Positions 18,580 to 28,196 are shown, numbered from the stretch's first letter. The stretch is DNA of 64,000 bases from Mesobacillus jeotgali (GCF_014856545.2 NZ_CP109811.1:676001-740000), one strand, 5' to 3'. Notes: a model not told the origin generated them from the letters alone. Made by a program: numbers and translations.

Positions 18580-19536
18580 TTAATTCCGTAAAATGATAAA
18601 GATCAAATAGGCGATATAAACTGCTGCGAGAATGCCGCCCTCCACTTTTGAAATCTTGAATTTTGATCTTGAGAAGATCAGCAGGACTGCTGTCAGAATA
18701 ATCATCAGCGCGATATCGGTGAAAATTTTATCATTGACCGCGAGTGGCGAGATGGTTGCTGATACCCCCAGCACGAAAAGGATGTTGAAGATATTGCTTC
18801 CGACAATATTGCCGAGGGCGATTTCGCTTTCCTTTTTCAGGGCGGCAGTGATGGATGTGATCAATTCAGGCAGGGAGGTCCCAACAGCCACAATCGTCAA
18901 ACCAACCAATGTCTCGCTCATTCCTAGGGAAAGGGCGATTTTCGTTGCATTATCAACTACCAGGTCACCGCCAAAAATAATCGCAGCCAAGCCGGCAAGC
19001 GTAATGAATATATTCTTCCCCAAGGTTCCTTTGCCGGTGACTGCAGCGACATCCGATGCTGGTTCCCGGCTATTCAAGGCAACCTCGATGATGTAATACA
19101 GGAAAATCAGAAAGAAAAGGAGAAGGATGATTCCTTCGCTTCTGCCAATTGAATTAATGTTGGCCATCTGGAGAGCAATATCACTGGCGACTGCTGCCAG
19201 CGCTACACTTGCCAGTAAAGTAAAGGGAATTTCCTTTCGAATTGTCGTCGTTTCAACCGCAAGTGGATTGATCATGGCAGTGATGCCGACAACCAGGGTG
19301 ATATTGAAGATATTGCTTCCGATGACGTTCCCAAGAGAAACATCGCTGTTGCCTTCAAGGGCTGCAATGATACTGACTGTCGCTTCGGGTGAACTGGTTC
19401 CGAATGCAACGATCGTTAAGCCCACCAATAAAGGCGGGACTCTAAGCATAGTCGCAATCTTAGAGGCTCCCTCAACGAAATAATCCGCCCCCTTTATTAG
19501 TAAAGCAAAACCTATTGCCAAAAGAACATAAGTCAA
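18580..19536 (-). CDS. Calcium/sodium antiporter (CaCA family, YrbG type)
   Basis: About 318 residues with ten helices and the two diagnostic alpha repeats, GLTIVAFGTSSPEATVS in the first half and GLTIVAVGTSLPELITS in the second, each followed by GN(V/I)(I/V)GSNIFN. These bind Ca2+ and Na+ in the inverted-repeat core. It should exchange cytoplasmic Ca2+ for Na+ or H+ at the plasma membrane. An ATG at 19557 has only a weak ribosome site, whereas AAGGAGGAG sits inside that extension about 9 bases before a TTG at 19536, so the TTG is preferred. Confidence 0.92.
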   Translation of the reverse strand: MTYVLLAIGFALLIKGADYFVEGASKIATMLRVPPLLVGLTIVAFGTSSPEATVSIIAALEGNSDVSLGNVIGSNIFNITLVVGITAMINPLAVETTTIRKEIPFTLLASVALAAVASDIALQMANINSIGRSEGIILLLFFLIFLYYIIEVALNSREPASDVAAVTGKGTLGKNIFITLAGLAAIIFGGDLVVDNATKIALSLGMSETLVGLTIVAVGTSLPELITSITAALKKESEIALGNIVGSNIFNILFVLGVSATISPLAVNDKIFTDIALMIILTAVLLIFSRSKFKISKVEGGILAAVYIAYLIFIILRN

Positions 19537-19644
19537 AATAATAGACTCCTCCTTCATAAGCTTCTTGTATAAAAGATACCCTAAAAATGTTTCATTTAAA
19601 AATCTTTATTGGTTGACGGCTTTCCCATTTTGACTGCTCCTTAC

Positions 19645-19681
19645 AAAAAAAGACGGCTCTCCATTGGAGTAGCCGCCTTTT
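19645..19681 (-). terminator. Terminator of the POT transporter gene
   Basis: On the minus strand GGCGGCTACTCC..GGAGAGCCGTC is followed by TTTTTTT. It lies just after the POT stop. Confidence 0.8.
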
Positions 19682-19692
19682 GCATAACTGGA

Positions 19693-21156
19693 TTATTTGA
19701 TTCCCTTCATATATCCCTGAATCTTAGGAGACATGACGAACAGGATGATACCTAATAAGATGGATGCCCCACCGATTGTACCAAAGTAAGCCATCTCTGT
19801 TTCAGCAGAGTAGAACTTCACGATCTGTGCGTTAATAGCTTGTGCTGCTGCACTTGCAAGGAACCAGAGGCTCATTGTTTGTGCAGAGAAAGCAGCAGGT
19901 GCCAATTTTGTTGTTGCTGACAGACCAACTGGGGAAATCAGCAATTCACCGAATACTACGATCAGGTAGCTTAGTACAAGCCATAATGGGCTGACAAGTG
20001 CATCTGAACCTGTGAAGTATCCAGGAATCAGGATGACAAGGAATGAAAGGCCGGCAAACATCAATGAGAATGAGAACTTCTTAGGAATTGATGGCTGACG
20101 GTCGCCCAGCTTCACCCAGAACCCAGCAAAGATTGGTGCAAAGATAATAATGAATAATGGGTTCAGTGACTGGAACCATGCTGGAGAAATAGAGATTCCA
20201 GCAAATTCTAATTGCGTACGCTTGTCAGCATAGTTTGCAAGGATGGTTGAGCCTTGCTCCTGGATTGCCCAGAACATAACTGCTGCAAGGAACAACGGGA
20301 TGTATGCAAGTACGCGTGAACGTTCAACATCTGTAGTTTTAGGGCTGCGGTACATGATGATGAAGTACACAGTAGGAATTAATATACCAAGAATAGTAAC
20401 AAGATTTATAAAGCTTTCGAATGTTAAAAGTCCAGCAGGAATTAAAATAGCACTTAAAATACCAATTGCGACAGCCGCAATAGCAAAGATTGTGAAAGTT
20501 TTCTTCTTTTCAGAAGGTGAAAGCGGGTTAGGTACAGCTGTACCAGCAAGACCAAGATTCTTTTTCTTTGTAAGAACAAAAACAACTAATCCAATGAACA
20601 TGCCGATTGCGGCAATTGCAAAGCCGTAATGGAAGTTGTAAGCCTCAGAAACTGCTCCAACAATTAGTGGCGCAAGGAATGCACCTGCGTTGATACCCAT
20701 ATAGAAGATAGTGAAACCAGCATCGCGACGAGCATCATTTTCGCTGTACATTTCACCAACGACAGTGGATACGTTTGGCTTCAAAAGACCTGTTCCGATT
20801 ACGATCAGGATCATCGACACGAAGAACATTGAGATGCTTCCAGGAATCGCAAGCGCGATATGGCCCAGCATAATCAGGACTCCACCGTAGAATACAGCTT
20901 TTGATGTACCGAAAATACGGTCAGCCAGCCATCCGCCGATGACACCTGACATATAAACGAGTGAGCCGTAAATGGACATGATGGAAAGTGCTAATGTTTC
21001 ATCAAGGCCTAGGCCGCCTTTTGATACTTCGTAATACATGTAGAATACAAGGATCGCTCTCATTCCATAGTAAGAGAAACGTTCCCAGAACTCTGTGAAG
21101 AAAAGTGTGAAAAGACCCTTAGGATGTCCGAAGAATCCTGAATTGTCAAAAACAAT
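19693..21156 (-). CDS. POT/PTR2 proton-dependent oligopeptide transporter with no canonical start codon
   Basis: The conserved reading frame covers about 487 residues, a normal length for POT di-/tripeptide symporters. The first helix carries the PTR2 signature FTEFWERFSYYGMRA, and later FIFYMGINAGAFLAP-type motifs follow (here TIFYMGINAGAFLAP). The only ATG near the front (21063) is the Met inside this signature, so starting there would cut off most of helix 1. Upstream the frame continues through GFFGHPKG to an in-frame TAG at 21214-21216, and between that stop and 21063 there is no ATG, GTG or TTG. The end given here is an ATT (21156); no ribosome binding site precedes it. It may use a rare start, or the gene may have lost its start. 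Confidence 0.75.
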   Translation of the reverse strand: MVFDNSGFFGHPKGLFTLFFTEFWERFSYYGMRAILVFYMYYEVSKGGLGLDETLALSIMSIYGSLVYMSGVIGGWLADRIFGTSKAVFYGGVLIMLGHIALAIPGSISMFFVSMILIVIGTGLLKPNVSTVVGEMYSENDARRDAGFTIFYMGINAGAFLAPLIVGAVSEAYNFHYGFAIAAIGMFIGLVVFVLTKKKNLGLAGTAVPNPLSPSEKKKTFTIFAIAAVAIGILSAILIPAGLLTFESFINLVTILGILIPTVYFIIMYRSPKTTDVERSRVLAYIPLFLAAVMFWAIQEQGSTILANYADKRTQLEFAGISISPAWFQSLNPLFIIIFAPIFAGFWVKLGDRQPSIPKKFSFSLMFAGLSFLVILIPGYFTGSDALVSPLWLVLSYLIVVFGELLISPVGLSATTKLAPAAFSAQTMSLWFLASAAAQAINAQIVKFYSAETEMAYFGTIGGASILLGIILFVMSPKIQGYMKGIK

Positions 21157-21418
21157 ATCAGGAAGGTATCTGATTGATTGTTGATATATAAGGGTTTTTT
21201 GGCGTTTTTTTATCTAAAAGAAAGTGTATTAAAAATTATTCAATTAATGAAAATATATTAAATAATCAGGTAAATAAGTAAAAATATACCATGCAGCACC
21301 AGGCCGTACTTACCCGCTTTTCCCAAATGGCAAACCAAGAATTAGGATGATTATTTATTAGACTTCGGGGTATTCAAAGAATAACGGTATTCAATCTGGT
21401 AAAAAAGGAGGGAAAACA

Positions 21419-21877
21419 ATGAAGAATAAATACGGCAGATTTGGCTTGATGGTGCTGACTTCCACAATTATCATGTTTTTTCTGATGTACTTGAATGCAT
21501 ATAGTATCGATCATGTATTCTTCAGCGAAACAAGACTTTATATGGCCTTGATCATGGGCGGTGTAATGGCCATAGTCATGCTATCTTTCATGCTTAAAAT
21601 GTATACTAATAAAAAAGTCAATATAGGTATTTATGCGGGAAGTGTTTTATTGATTGCGGTTTCACTGTTCCTGGTTCGAAGCCAGACAACAGTTGATGAT
21701 ACATCATGGATGAAAGCGATGATCCCGCATCACTCGATTGCGATTTTAACAAGCGAGCGTGCCGAAATTGAGGATCCACGCGTGAAAAAACTTGCAGACG
21801 AAATTATCAAGGCACAGCGTAAAGAGATCGGCGAAATGAAGACTTTGATTAAGGACCTTGAAGAGAAGGAAGACTAA
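21419..21877 (+). CDS. DUF305 membrane protein
   Basis: 152 residues: three hydrophobic helices (about 8-26, 42-58 and 70-85) followed by a DUF305 domain from ~98 onward with the family core WMKAMIPHHSIAILTSERA and DPRVKKLADEIIKAQRKEI. DUF305 forms a ferritin-like helical unit with conserved His residues and is often found near metal-handling genes; its function is unproven. AAAAAAGGAGGG precedes the ATG closely. It stands alone with a terminator after it. Confidence 0.88.
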   Translation: MKNKYGRFGLMVLTSTIIMFFLMYLNAYSIDHVFFSETRLYMALIMGGVMAIVMLSFMLKMYTNKKVNIGIYAGSVLLIAVSLFLVRSQTTVDDTSWMKAMIPHHSIAILTSERAEIEDPRVKKLADEIIKAQRKEIGEMKTLIKDLEEKED

Positions 21878-21888
21878 CTGGAACTTTC

Positions 21889-21929
21889 AAAAGAGACTAG
21901 TCCATTATCTGGATTAGTCTCTTTTCTTT
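21889..21929 (+). terminator. Terminator of the DUF305 gene
   Basis: AAAAGAGACTAGTCCA / TGGATTAGTCTCTTTT stem (one mismatch) followed by CTTTT. Confidence 0.85.
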
Positions 21930-21997
21930 TATCTATAAAGGAAAACTTACCGGTGGTGAAGAATTATCGTGAGAGATGATATTTAGGAGTGTTTAAA

Positions 21998-22831
21998 ATG
22001 AAGACCAAACTAATTTTAGTAGAGGGACTCCCTGGATCGGGAAAGTCGACAACCGCGGGGCTGATTCATGAAATTCTTACCGAGAATCATGTATCCGCTG
22101 AGATTTACATGGAAGGGAACCTTGACCATCCAGCAGATTATGAGGGGGTTGCTTATTTTACGGAAGAAGAGTTTGAAGATCTTCTTAAAGAGAGCGGAAG
22201 TCTCTGCGAGGTTTTTCAGGATTGGATAATCGTAAAGAGGGGGCGGCGGCTGCTCCCGTATATGAAAATTAAAATTGAACTAGGCAGTGATTTTCCGGAC
22301 GAATTGTTTGCCGCTATCTCCAAGAAAGATGTATATGAACTTACACTTGAGGAAAATATGGCGGTCATTTCGGAAAGCTGGGAAGAATTTGCAAGACAAG
22401 CAGCTTCGGAAAAGAAAGTCTATATTTTTGAGTGCTGTTTTATTCAAAACCCTGTAACTGTTGGCATGGTGAAGTATGGAGCTTCTGAAGAAAGAACGCT
22501 TGAATATGTAAATAGACTGGCTGAGGCTGTAAAATCTTTAAATCCAATGCTTGTCTATGTGAAGCAGGATGACTTGGAGAAATCTTTCCGCAAAGCAGTT
22601 ACCGAACGGCCTGATGAATGGTTTAATGGATTTGTCTCCTATTATACTTCTCAAGGATACGGGCTCGTAAATGGACTAAGTGAATTGGAAGGCACAATTG
22701 ATATCCTGCAAGCAAGGCAGGAACTCGAGTATGAAATTCTTGAACAACTGCCCATTACTACATATATCCTGAATAATTCGCGATTTGACATTAGCAAGCA
22801 TCGGGAAAACCTAAAAGAAGTTTTAAAGTAG
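21998..22831 (+). CDS. P-loop NTPase, thymidylate/nucleoside kinase-like, function unknown
   Basis: 277 residues beginning almost at once with a kinase-type Walker A, EGLPGSGKST (residues 9-18). A Walker B-like FECCFIQNP lies near residue 145 and a VYVKQDDLEKSFRKAVTERP segment recalls small-molecule kinases. No recognised substrate domain, and about 80 C-terminal residues are without clear assignment. The ATG at 21998 is 8 bases after TAGGAG; the earlier GTG at 21989 overlaps that site. It may phosphorylate a small molecule, but that is only inference from the P-loop. Confidence 0.75.
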   Translation: MKTKLILVEGLPGSGKSTTAGLIHEILTENHVSAEIYMEGNLDHPADYEGVAYFTEEEFEDLLKESGSLCEVFQDWIIVKRGRRLLPYMKIKIELGSDFPDELFAAISKKDVYELTLEENMAVISESWEEFARQAASEKKVYIFECCFIQNPVTVGMVKYGASEERTLEYVNRLAEAVKSLNPMLVYVKQDDLEKSFRKAVTERPDEWFNGFVSYYTSQGYGLVNGLSELEGTIDILQARQELEYEILEQLPITTYILNNSRFDISKHRENLKEVLK

Positions 22832-22872
22832 ATGCCAATAGAGTAAAGAAAGATAGTGCCGAAAAATTAATG

Positions 22873-22901
22873 AATGCTGCAAGTTTCGCAGCATTTTTTT
22901 A
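22873..22901 (+). terminator. Terminator of the P-loop protein gene
   Basis: AATGCTGC (22873-22880) / GCAGCATT (22888-22895) stem followed by TTTTTTT. Confidence 0.85.
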
Positions 22902-23012
22902 TTGGCCTGAAAATTCCATCAAAACAGTTCACCAATGAAATCAAGCATAACCAAAGAGGAATTTAAATATTTTTAGAGAAAGTAGATAAAAAAATAGATG
23001 GTGGTGAGGGCG

Positions 23013-24506
23013 ATGGAGGGTTTCAATTACAAGCACTATGACGGGCTGGGTCTTGCAGAGTTGGTAAGAAAGAATGAGGTTAAGCCAATTGAATTGATTG
23101 AGGAAGCAATCCGTTTAACAGATTCGTTGAATCCGAGAATGAATGCTGTCATCAACAAGATGTACGAGCAGGCAAGGAAGACAGCGGGTCAGCAGTTGGC
23201 TGGTCCATTTGCGGGAGTTCCGATGTTTCTCAAAGATATCTCGCAGGAAATTGAAGGACAACCAATTACGGCAGGGTCCAGGGCGTTCCTAAATTATCGG
23301 GCTAAAACAGATTCGGAGTATGCTAGACGTCTGAGACAAGCCGGAGTGGTTTTCCTTGGGCAGACGAATGTGCCGGAGTTCGCACTGGTCGCGGTGACGG
23401 AGCCTGTTCATTATGGTCCAACCAGGAATCCCTGGAATCTAAACCTTACACCGGGTGGATCAAGCGGCGGTTCGGCAGCAGCTGTGTCCTCGGGAATCAT
23501 TCCAATCGCCGGTGCCAATGATGGCGGCGGTTCGATTCGGATTCCGGCTGCCTACTGCGGGTTGTTCGGCCTTAAGCCTACCCGCGGCCGTACACCGGTC
23601 GGCCCGTATTATGGACGTGCATGGCAGGGAGCCTCTGCGGAACATGTATTGACGCGTTCGGTCAGGGACAGTGCAGCTATGCTAGACGTCCTGCATGGCC
23701 CTGAGAGGTCAGGTGCATTTTCCGCCCCGTCATTTGAAGGAAGCTACCAGGCGGCGGCAGAAACTCCTCTTGGAAAAAAGCTGAGGATTGCATTTTCGGT
23801 AAAATCCCCGATTGGAACAGAGGTTGATGCTGATTGCAGGGAGGGTGTCCTGAAAACGGTTCGGCTGCTTGAATCGATGGGACACCAGGTTGAAGAAATG
23901 GATGCTCCGGTGGATGGCGATAAAATCGCGAAAAGCTATTTGACAATGTATTTTGGTGAAACAGCTGCTCTTTTAGCATCTTTAGAGGAAGTGCTTGGGC
24001 GGAAGGCGACTGCTTCTGATGTGGAGCCGACGACCTGGCTGCTCGGCCTGCTTGGCAAGGCGACGTCAGCAGAAGAATTTGTTTTAAGTCTAAGAGAGTG
24101 GGATCGAGCGGCCCTGCAGATGGAAACCTTCCATGAAACCTATGATTTTTACATTACGCCGACAACCGCTTATCCGCCAGCGAAAATAGGGGAACTTGAG
24201 CCATCCTCGTCTGAAAAGTTCCTGATAAGTACTGTCGGTAAGCTGGGGCTCGGCGGCGTTTTAAAGAAAGCGGGAATTGTGGACCAAATCGCACAAAAAA
24301 ATCTTGCGCGCACTCCATTCACCCAGCTCGCCAATCTTACGGGCCAGCCGGCAATGTCTCTGCCGCTGCACCAAACAAAAGATGGTTTGCCAGTCGGTGC
24401 TCAAGTGATGGCAGCAAGAGGAAGAGAGGACCTGCTTTTCCAACTGGCAGGGGAGCTCGAACAATCAGAATTCTGGCAGGATGTCACGAAGAATCCCCTA
24501 TTCTAA
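23013..24506 (+). CDS. Amidase (amidase signature family)
   Basis: About 497 residues. The Ser-cisSer-Lys triad of the amidase signature family is visible: Lys in PMFLKDIS (~residue 76), the cis-Ser in [12 protein letters not shown] and the nucleophilic Ser in [11 protein letters not shown]. It hydrolyses an amide bond of an unknown substrate in the cytoplasm; the lack of gatB/gatC neighbours argues against GatA. The ATG at 23013 follows GGTGGTGAGG; an ATG at 22998 would add five residues without a ribosome site. A 22-bp palindrome starts one base after the stop codon. Confidence 0.92.
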   Translation: MEGFNYKHYDGLGLAELVRKNEVKPIELIEEAIRLTDSLNPRMNAVINKMYEQARKTAGQQLAGPFAGVPMFLKDISQEIEGQPITAGSRAFLNYRAKTDSEYARRLRQAGVVFLGQTNVPEFALVAVTEPVHYGPTRNPWNLNLTPGGSSGGSAAAVSSGIIPIAGANDGGGSIRIPAAYCGLFGLKPTRGRTPVGPYYGRAWQGASAEHVLTRSVRDSAAMLDVLHGPERSGAFSAPSFEGSYQAAAETPLGKKLRIAFSVKSPIGTEVDADCREGVLKTVRLLESMGHQVEEMDAPVDGDKIAKSYLTMYFGETAALLASLEEVLGRKATASDVEPTTWLLGLLGKATSAEEFVLSLREWDRAALQMETFHETYDFYITPTTAYPPAKIGELEPSSSEKFLISTVGKLGLGGVLKKAGIVDQIAQKNLARTPFTQLANLTGQPAMSLPLHQTKDGLPVGAQVMAARGREDLLFQLAGELEQSEFWQDVTKNPLF

Positions 24507-24507
24507 G

Positions 24508-24529
24508 TTTAATCAAACGTTTGATTAAA
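24508..24529. promoter_or_regulatory. Perfect 22-bp palindrome just downstream of the amidase gene
   Basis: The 22 bases centred on AACGTT (left arm TTTAATCAAAC) are a perfect uninterrupted palindrome. There is no loop or proper T run, so it is not a terminator. It looks like a dimeric repressor operator (TetR-like in size), but no regulator gene is adjacent. Confidence 0.5.
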
Positions 24530-24554
24530 AAGTGTCAAACCCTTGCTATTCCTG

Positions 24555-24584
24555 AAAAAGAGGCAGCTGCGCCTGCCTCTTTTT
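24555..24584. terminator. Bidirectional terminator between amidase and a convergent gene
   Basis: AAAAAGAGGCAG / CTGCCTCTTTTT stem with a CTGCGC-type loop, flanked by A and T runs. It overlaps the stop of the minus-strand gene. Confidence 0.9.
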
Positions 24585-25074
24585 AACATATAACAATAAT
24601 CCTGTAAGGCGTAGTCTGTGCCGGAATGCTGAAAGTGGATGGACCATAAACGACAATCAAATTCCTGTTTACAATACTTTTTGTAAACCTCTGGCCATTT
24701 TCCAATAAGATTGGTGTTCCAGGTGAAAGATTAAGCTTCAGCATACCATCACTGCTGACGAGCTGCCTATTGAAAAAATCAACCTTAACATTCTGGCCAG
24801 AGGTTTCTTTGACCATGATAAGGGCCCGGTATTGTGGCGGATAGATCAGCGGGACAGGTGCGTCGGCGTCATAATAGCCTGTCACCCGGTCGCCAACCCC
24901 TACCATTGCCTGGTCGACGAAATAGGTTTTTGGTTCGACCACGAAATTGACTTGCCTCCCGCTTCCGTCATTGACAGACATTAATTTATAACAGCCTTCA
25001 TTTTCGCCTGATGGCGTGATCGAAAAGTCGCTTATCATCGTTACGGTTCCGCTGAAAGATTGATACTTGACCAC
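24583..25074 (-). CDS. Conserved hypothetical protein, 163 residues
   Basis: A beta-rich, Gly/Val-rich protein without signal peptide or membrane helix. Recognisable features are a GCYKLMSVNDGSG segment, VNFVVEPKTYFVDQAMV, the run YYDADAPVPLIYPPQYRA and a C-terminal PAQTTPYRIIVIC. The pattern of short strands suggests a barrel or OB-like fold, but no family name or function can be given. It resembles proteins found in many Bacillaceae. It converges on the amidase gene and stands alone. Confidence 0.75.
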   Translation of the reverse strand: MVKYQSFSGTVTMISDFSITPSGENEGCYKLMSVNDGSGRQVNFVVEPKTYFVDQAMVGVGDRVTGYYDADAPVPLIYPPQYRALIMVKETSGQNVKVDFFNRQLVSSDGMLKLNLSPGTPILLENGQRFTKSIVNRNLIVVYGPSTFSIPAQTTPYRIIVIC

Positions 25075-25188
25075 TCAATTTCCCCCATTCACTGTATTCC
25101 TGCCCATATTTTATTCGTTCTGGTCAAAAGCGTGCTTGTTAGCAATTTGCCTGAGCGGGTAAAACAAGCTAAAAAAGGAATGGTTTAG

Positions 25189-25635
25189 TTGCCTTTCAAT
25201 TATGACCTTGATTTTGATAAGATTGATTTCCGTGAGCAGCCTGAACTTTATCGAGTAGGCAGGGGAGAACAGGGTGTATTGCTGGTGGAGCCCTATAAAA
25301 GTGAAATCCTGCCACACTGGCGATTCAAGACACCGGACATTGCCAGGGAGTCTTCCGAAAAAATCTATGAGATGTTCCTAGATTATAAAGAGAAGAAGGA
25401 TTTTGTCGGCATGGATATGGCGAGGAAGTTCCTGCAGATGGGCTACACCCGTGCTCGCAGGTATACGAATTATAAAGGTGGAAGGAAATATGATGAAGAC
25501 GGCAAAGTGAAGAAACGCCTGAACGATCCGGTGAAGGCTGAATCTGCCGCTATTTTTATGGAAAAGTGGAAACAGGCCAGAACCGATCAAGAGTATCTTG
25601 AGATGAAAAAGGAACACCAAAGGAAATATGGATAA
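25189..25635 (+). CDS. DUF4385 domain protein
   Basis: 148 residues matching DUF4385 by its hallmark order: a YDLDF-x2-IDFREQPELYRVGRGEQG start, PYKSEILPHWRFKTP, then a helical KKDFVGMDMARKFLQMGYTRARRY stretch (motif split here) and a Lys/Glu-rich end. Function unknown; small, soluble and rich in Arg/Lys. The start is TTG with AAAGGAATGG about 9 bases upstream. It overlaps by two bases the strong terminator shared with glpD. Confidence 0.82.
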   Translation: MPFNYDLDFDKIDFREQPELYRVGRGEQGVLLVEPYKSEILPHWRFKTPDIARESSEKIYEMFLDYKEKKDFVGMDMARKFLQMGYTRARRYTNYKGGRKYDEDGKVKKRLNDPVKAESAAIFMEKWKQARTDQEYLEMKKEHQRKYG

Positions 25636-25678
25636 AAAGAGCCCCTGATGAACTGGATTGCATCAGGGGCTTTGCTTT
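25634..25678. terminator. Bidirectional terminator between DUF4385 gene and glpD
   Basis: AGCCCCTGATG / CATCAGGGGCT, a perfect 11-bp stem, with an A run on the left (U run for the glpD transcript) and a T-rich right side. Confidence 0.85.
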
Positions 25679-27332
25679 ATTTTACGGGAATGACTGCTTC
25701 ATTTAAAGCCCCTTCAAGTTCCAAAGTAAAGGCTTCAGTATGCTGTTCACTCCAGCTGAATTGGTCACGCATGAAGTTAATAACATTTTCCTTGAAGTTA
25801 TGCACAAGGTGGATATCAAATAAAATCGCTCCTGTACGTCTGTTGAAGAAGTCGACCGGTGTGGCTGCTGCTTCATAATGGATTCCGTAAACTAACTTTG
25901 CGAACAATTCCAATGGCAGGCCGTATTGATCTGCTTCTTGCTTGTGGTCAGATGCAAGCTGGAACACAATCGGGGTGTTCGAACCATATTGGCAGGCAAG
26001 ACGACGGGCTTCTTCTTTTGTGAACCCAGCTTTCACGCCTTCTTCAAGCTGTTTTTCCACAAAAGAGTCAAGGTTTGCAGAACCGCCGACATCTCCACCT
26101 GAAATCGGCAGGTTCTTCGTCTGGCAGCCAGGGAAGCTGAGTCCATCTTCTTTAGCGAATTTCTCGGCAAGAAGGTCGACAATCGTTTCCGCCATTTTAC
26201 GGTAGCCAGTCAGTTTCCCGCCGGCGATGGTGATTAGTTTTGATTCAGACTCCCAGATTTCATCTTTCCTGGAGATTTCAGAAGGTGCTTTCCCTTCCTC
26301 ATGAATTAGCGGCCTTATGCCTGCCCAGCTGGATTCTACATCTTTTTCTGTGACATTGACGTCCGGGAACATATAATGAATCGCTTTAAGCAGATAGCTT
26401 CTGTCTTCCTCCGTCATGCCCGGATTGATTGGATCTTCATTGTAAAAAGTATCGGTCGTGCCGACATAGGTTTTGCCGTCGCGCGGAATCGCGAAGACCA
26501 TCCTGCCGTCAGGAGTATCGAAATAAATCGCCTGCATGAGCGGGAAGCGTGATTGATCGATCACGATATGGACACCTTTTGAAAGCTTCAGGGTTTTTCC
26601 TTTTTTCGAATCATCCATCTCACGGATGCCATCAACCCAAGGGCCAGTTGCATTGACCACTTTTTTTGCATGGACCACGTATTCCTCACCTGTTAAAAGA
26701 TCCTGTACAAGGGCTCCTGAAACAATTCCATTTTTATAAATAAGGTTTTTAACTTTAGAATAGTTCAATGGCGTTGCGCCTTTATCCACAGCCTGTTTCA
26801 TGACCTCGATGGTCAGGCGGGCGTCATCGGTGCGGTATTCCACATAATAGCCGCCACCCTTCAATCCGTCTTTTTTCACAAGCGGTTCCTTTGCCAATGT
26901 TTCAGCTGCGCTGAACATTTTCCGGCGCTCCGATGGTTTGACGCCTGCTAAAAAGTCATACACCCTCAGGCCGATGGAGGTACTGAAGCTGCCGAATGTT
27001 CCGCCTTTATGGAAGGGGAGAAGCATCCATTCCGGTGTCGTGACATGCGGGCCATTTTCATACACAATCGCTCGTTCCTTGCCGACTTCAGCCACCATTT
27101 TCACTTCAAATTGTTTTAGATAACGCAGACCGCCATGGACCAGCTTGGTAGAACGGCTTGAAGTGCCTGCCGCAAAATCCTGCATTTCCAATAAGGCGAT
27201 TTTCATTCCTCTTGTTGCAGCATCCGCTGCGATCCCGGCACCGGTAATGCCGCCGCCAATGACAAGTACATCAAATGTCTCGTTTTTAAGCTGCGATACT
27301 ATATTTTTACGATCGAGATTTGAAAATCTCAT
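25677..27332 (-). CDS. glpD: Glycerol-3-phosphate dehydrogenase (aerobic, FAD)
   Basis: 551 residues, the usual GlpD length. The FAD-binding Rossmann motif [16 protein letters not shown] is at residues ~23-38; HGGLRYL and [12 protein letters not shown] type core segments and SWAGIRPL follow, and a C-terminal helical domain ends the protein. It oxidises glycerol-3-phosphate to dihydroxyacetone phosphate at the membrane and feeds electrons to menaquinone. AGGAGG stands 9 bases before the ATG. The leader holds an intrinsic terminator, and glpP lies just upstream, so control by GlpP antitermination is expected. glpF and glpK are not in the window. Confidence 0.97.
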   Translation of the reverse strand: MRFSNLDRKNIVSQLKNETFDVLVIGGGITGAGIAADAATRGMKIALLEMQDFAAGTSSRSTKLVHGGLRYLKQFEVKMVAEVGKERAIVYENGPHVTTPEWMLLPFHKGGTFGSFSTSIGLRVYDFLAGVKPSERRKMFSAAETLAKEPLVKKDGLKGGGYYVEYRTDDARLTIEVMKQAVDKGATPLNYSKVKNLIYKNGIVSGALVQDLLTGEEYVVHAKKVVNATGPWVDGIREMDDSKKGKTLKLSKGVHIVIDQSRFPLMQAIYFDTPDGRMVFAIPRDGKTYVGTTDTFYNEDPINPGMTEEDRSYLLKAIHYMFPDVNVTEKDVESSWAGIRPLIHEEGKAPSEISRKDEIWESESKLITIAGGKLTGYRKMAETIVDLLAEKFAKEDGLSFPGCQTKNLPISGGDVGGSANLDSFVEKQLEEGVKAGFTKEEARRLACQYGSNTPIVFQLASDHKQEADQYGLPLELFAKLVYGIHYEAAATPVDFFNRRTGAILFDIHLVHNFKENVINFMRDQFSWSEQHTEAFTLELEGALNEAVIPVK

Positions 27333-27354
27333 ACGATACGCCTCCTAGATAATG

Positions 27355-27416
27355 AAAAAAGGAGAGACCACAAACAACATTATCGCCAAAAGCGGAAATG
27401 TTATCGTGGTCTCTCC
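27355..27416 (-). promoter_or_regulatory. glpD leader terminator, target of GlpP antitermination
   Basis: On the minus strand an 11-bp stem GGAGAGACCAC / GTGGTCTCTCC encloses a second stem (AACATT/AATGTT) and ends in TTTTTT, 23 bases before the glpD start. In B. subtilis the glp leaders carry such a terminator, and GlpP with glycerol-3-phosphate lets polymerase pass. The presence of glpP next door makes the same control very likely here. Confidence 0.85.
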
Positions 27417-27448
27417 AGTTCTCCTACCCGATTTATTAACTTGTAATC

Positions 27449-27454
27449 ATTATA
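27449..27454 (-). promoter_or_regulatory. -10 element of the glpD promoter
   Basis: A perfect TATAAT on the minus strand lies ~33 bp before the leader hairpin, just after the glpP stop. A weak TGAAAA/ATGAAA is at -35 distance (16-17 bp), inside the end of glpP. It would give glpD its own leader transcript. Confidence 0.55.
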
Positions 27455-27473
27455 TCACAGAGACTTGGGATTT

Positions 27474-28037
27474 TCATGTGTCTGATTCTTGAAATTGCTT
27501 AATTTCCCATAATTCCCTTTTCGATGTAGTGATCGCTGCAGCGCCAGCTTCGAGGGCGTTTTCTACTTCCTCAGAGGTCCTGATCAGGCCGCCTGCAAAA
27601 ATCGGGATGTTCACTCGTTCCTTGACTTCCTTGATCATCCATGGCATCGCTCCCGGTAAAACTTCAATATAATCAGGGCGTGTTTTCTCAATGAGTTTAT
27701 AGCTTTTTTCGAGTGCATGGGAATCAATAAGGAATACTCTTTGCACAGCGAGCACGCCTTTTTGCTTCGCTTTTAAAATGACACTCGACTTTGTGGAAAT
27801 CAGGCCATACGGTTTGTATTCCTGGCATAGATATTCGGTCGAATAATCATCACTTTTCAACCCCTGAATCATATCCACATGATAGATCATTTTTTTGCCA
27901 TAGCGCTTGGCCATCGCATTGATATTTTTCAATTGAGCGATATGTACTTCCAGAATGACGCCAATTTCAAAAGGGCTTTCGAGAAACTGCTCAAACTCCT
28001 TCATATTCGAAGAGGCAGGCAAGATTTTTTGATTCAA
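27474..28037 (-). CDS. glpP: Glycerol uptake operon antiterminator GlpP
   Basis: 187 residues, the usual GlpP length, with the family pattern GVILEVHIAQLKNI near residue 27, a YHVDMIQGL stretch and GLISTKSSVILKAKQKG, ending in a TIM-barrel-like IPIFAGGLIRTSEEV. GlpP binds glycerol-3-phosphate and then glp leader RNA to prevent termination. The start is a TTG preceded by AAGGATGGG. Its position directly upstream of glpD and its leader terminator fits its role. Confidence 0.95.
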   Translation of the reverse strand: MNQKILPASSNMKEFEQFLESPFEIGVILEVHIAQLKNINAMAKRYGKKMIYHVDMIQGLKSDDYSTEYLCQEYKPYGLISTKSSVILKAKQKGVLAVQRVFLIDSHALEKSYKLIEKTRPDYIEVLPGAMPWMIKEVKERVNIPIFAGGLIRTSEEVENALEAGAAAITTSKRELWEIKQFQESDT

Positions 28038-28196
28038 AAGAATCCCATCCTTAAGTTAGATTATCCATTATCTTAACATGAGAGGCTGGTTTTTTCTATG
28101 GCGCAGAGGGAGCGAGCATATTCAAAATTGTCGAAGAACATCAAGGCTAGTACGATAGTAACAAAGATAAATATCAAATGACGATGAGGAGATCAC

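Noticed and set aside
28120..28160. Sigma-D promoter before the soluble chemoreceptor gene
   Set aside because: Only a GTACGATA resembles the -10 element and the -35 region reads TCGA, so the match is too weak.
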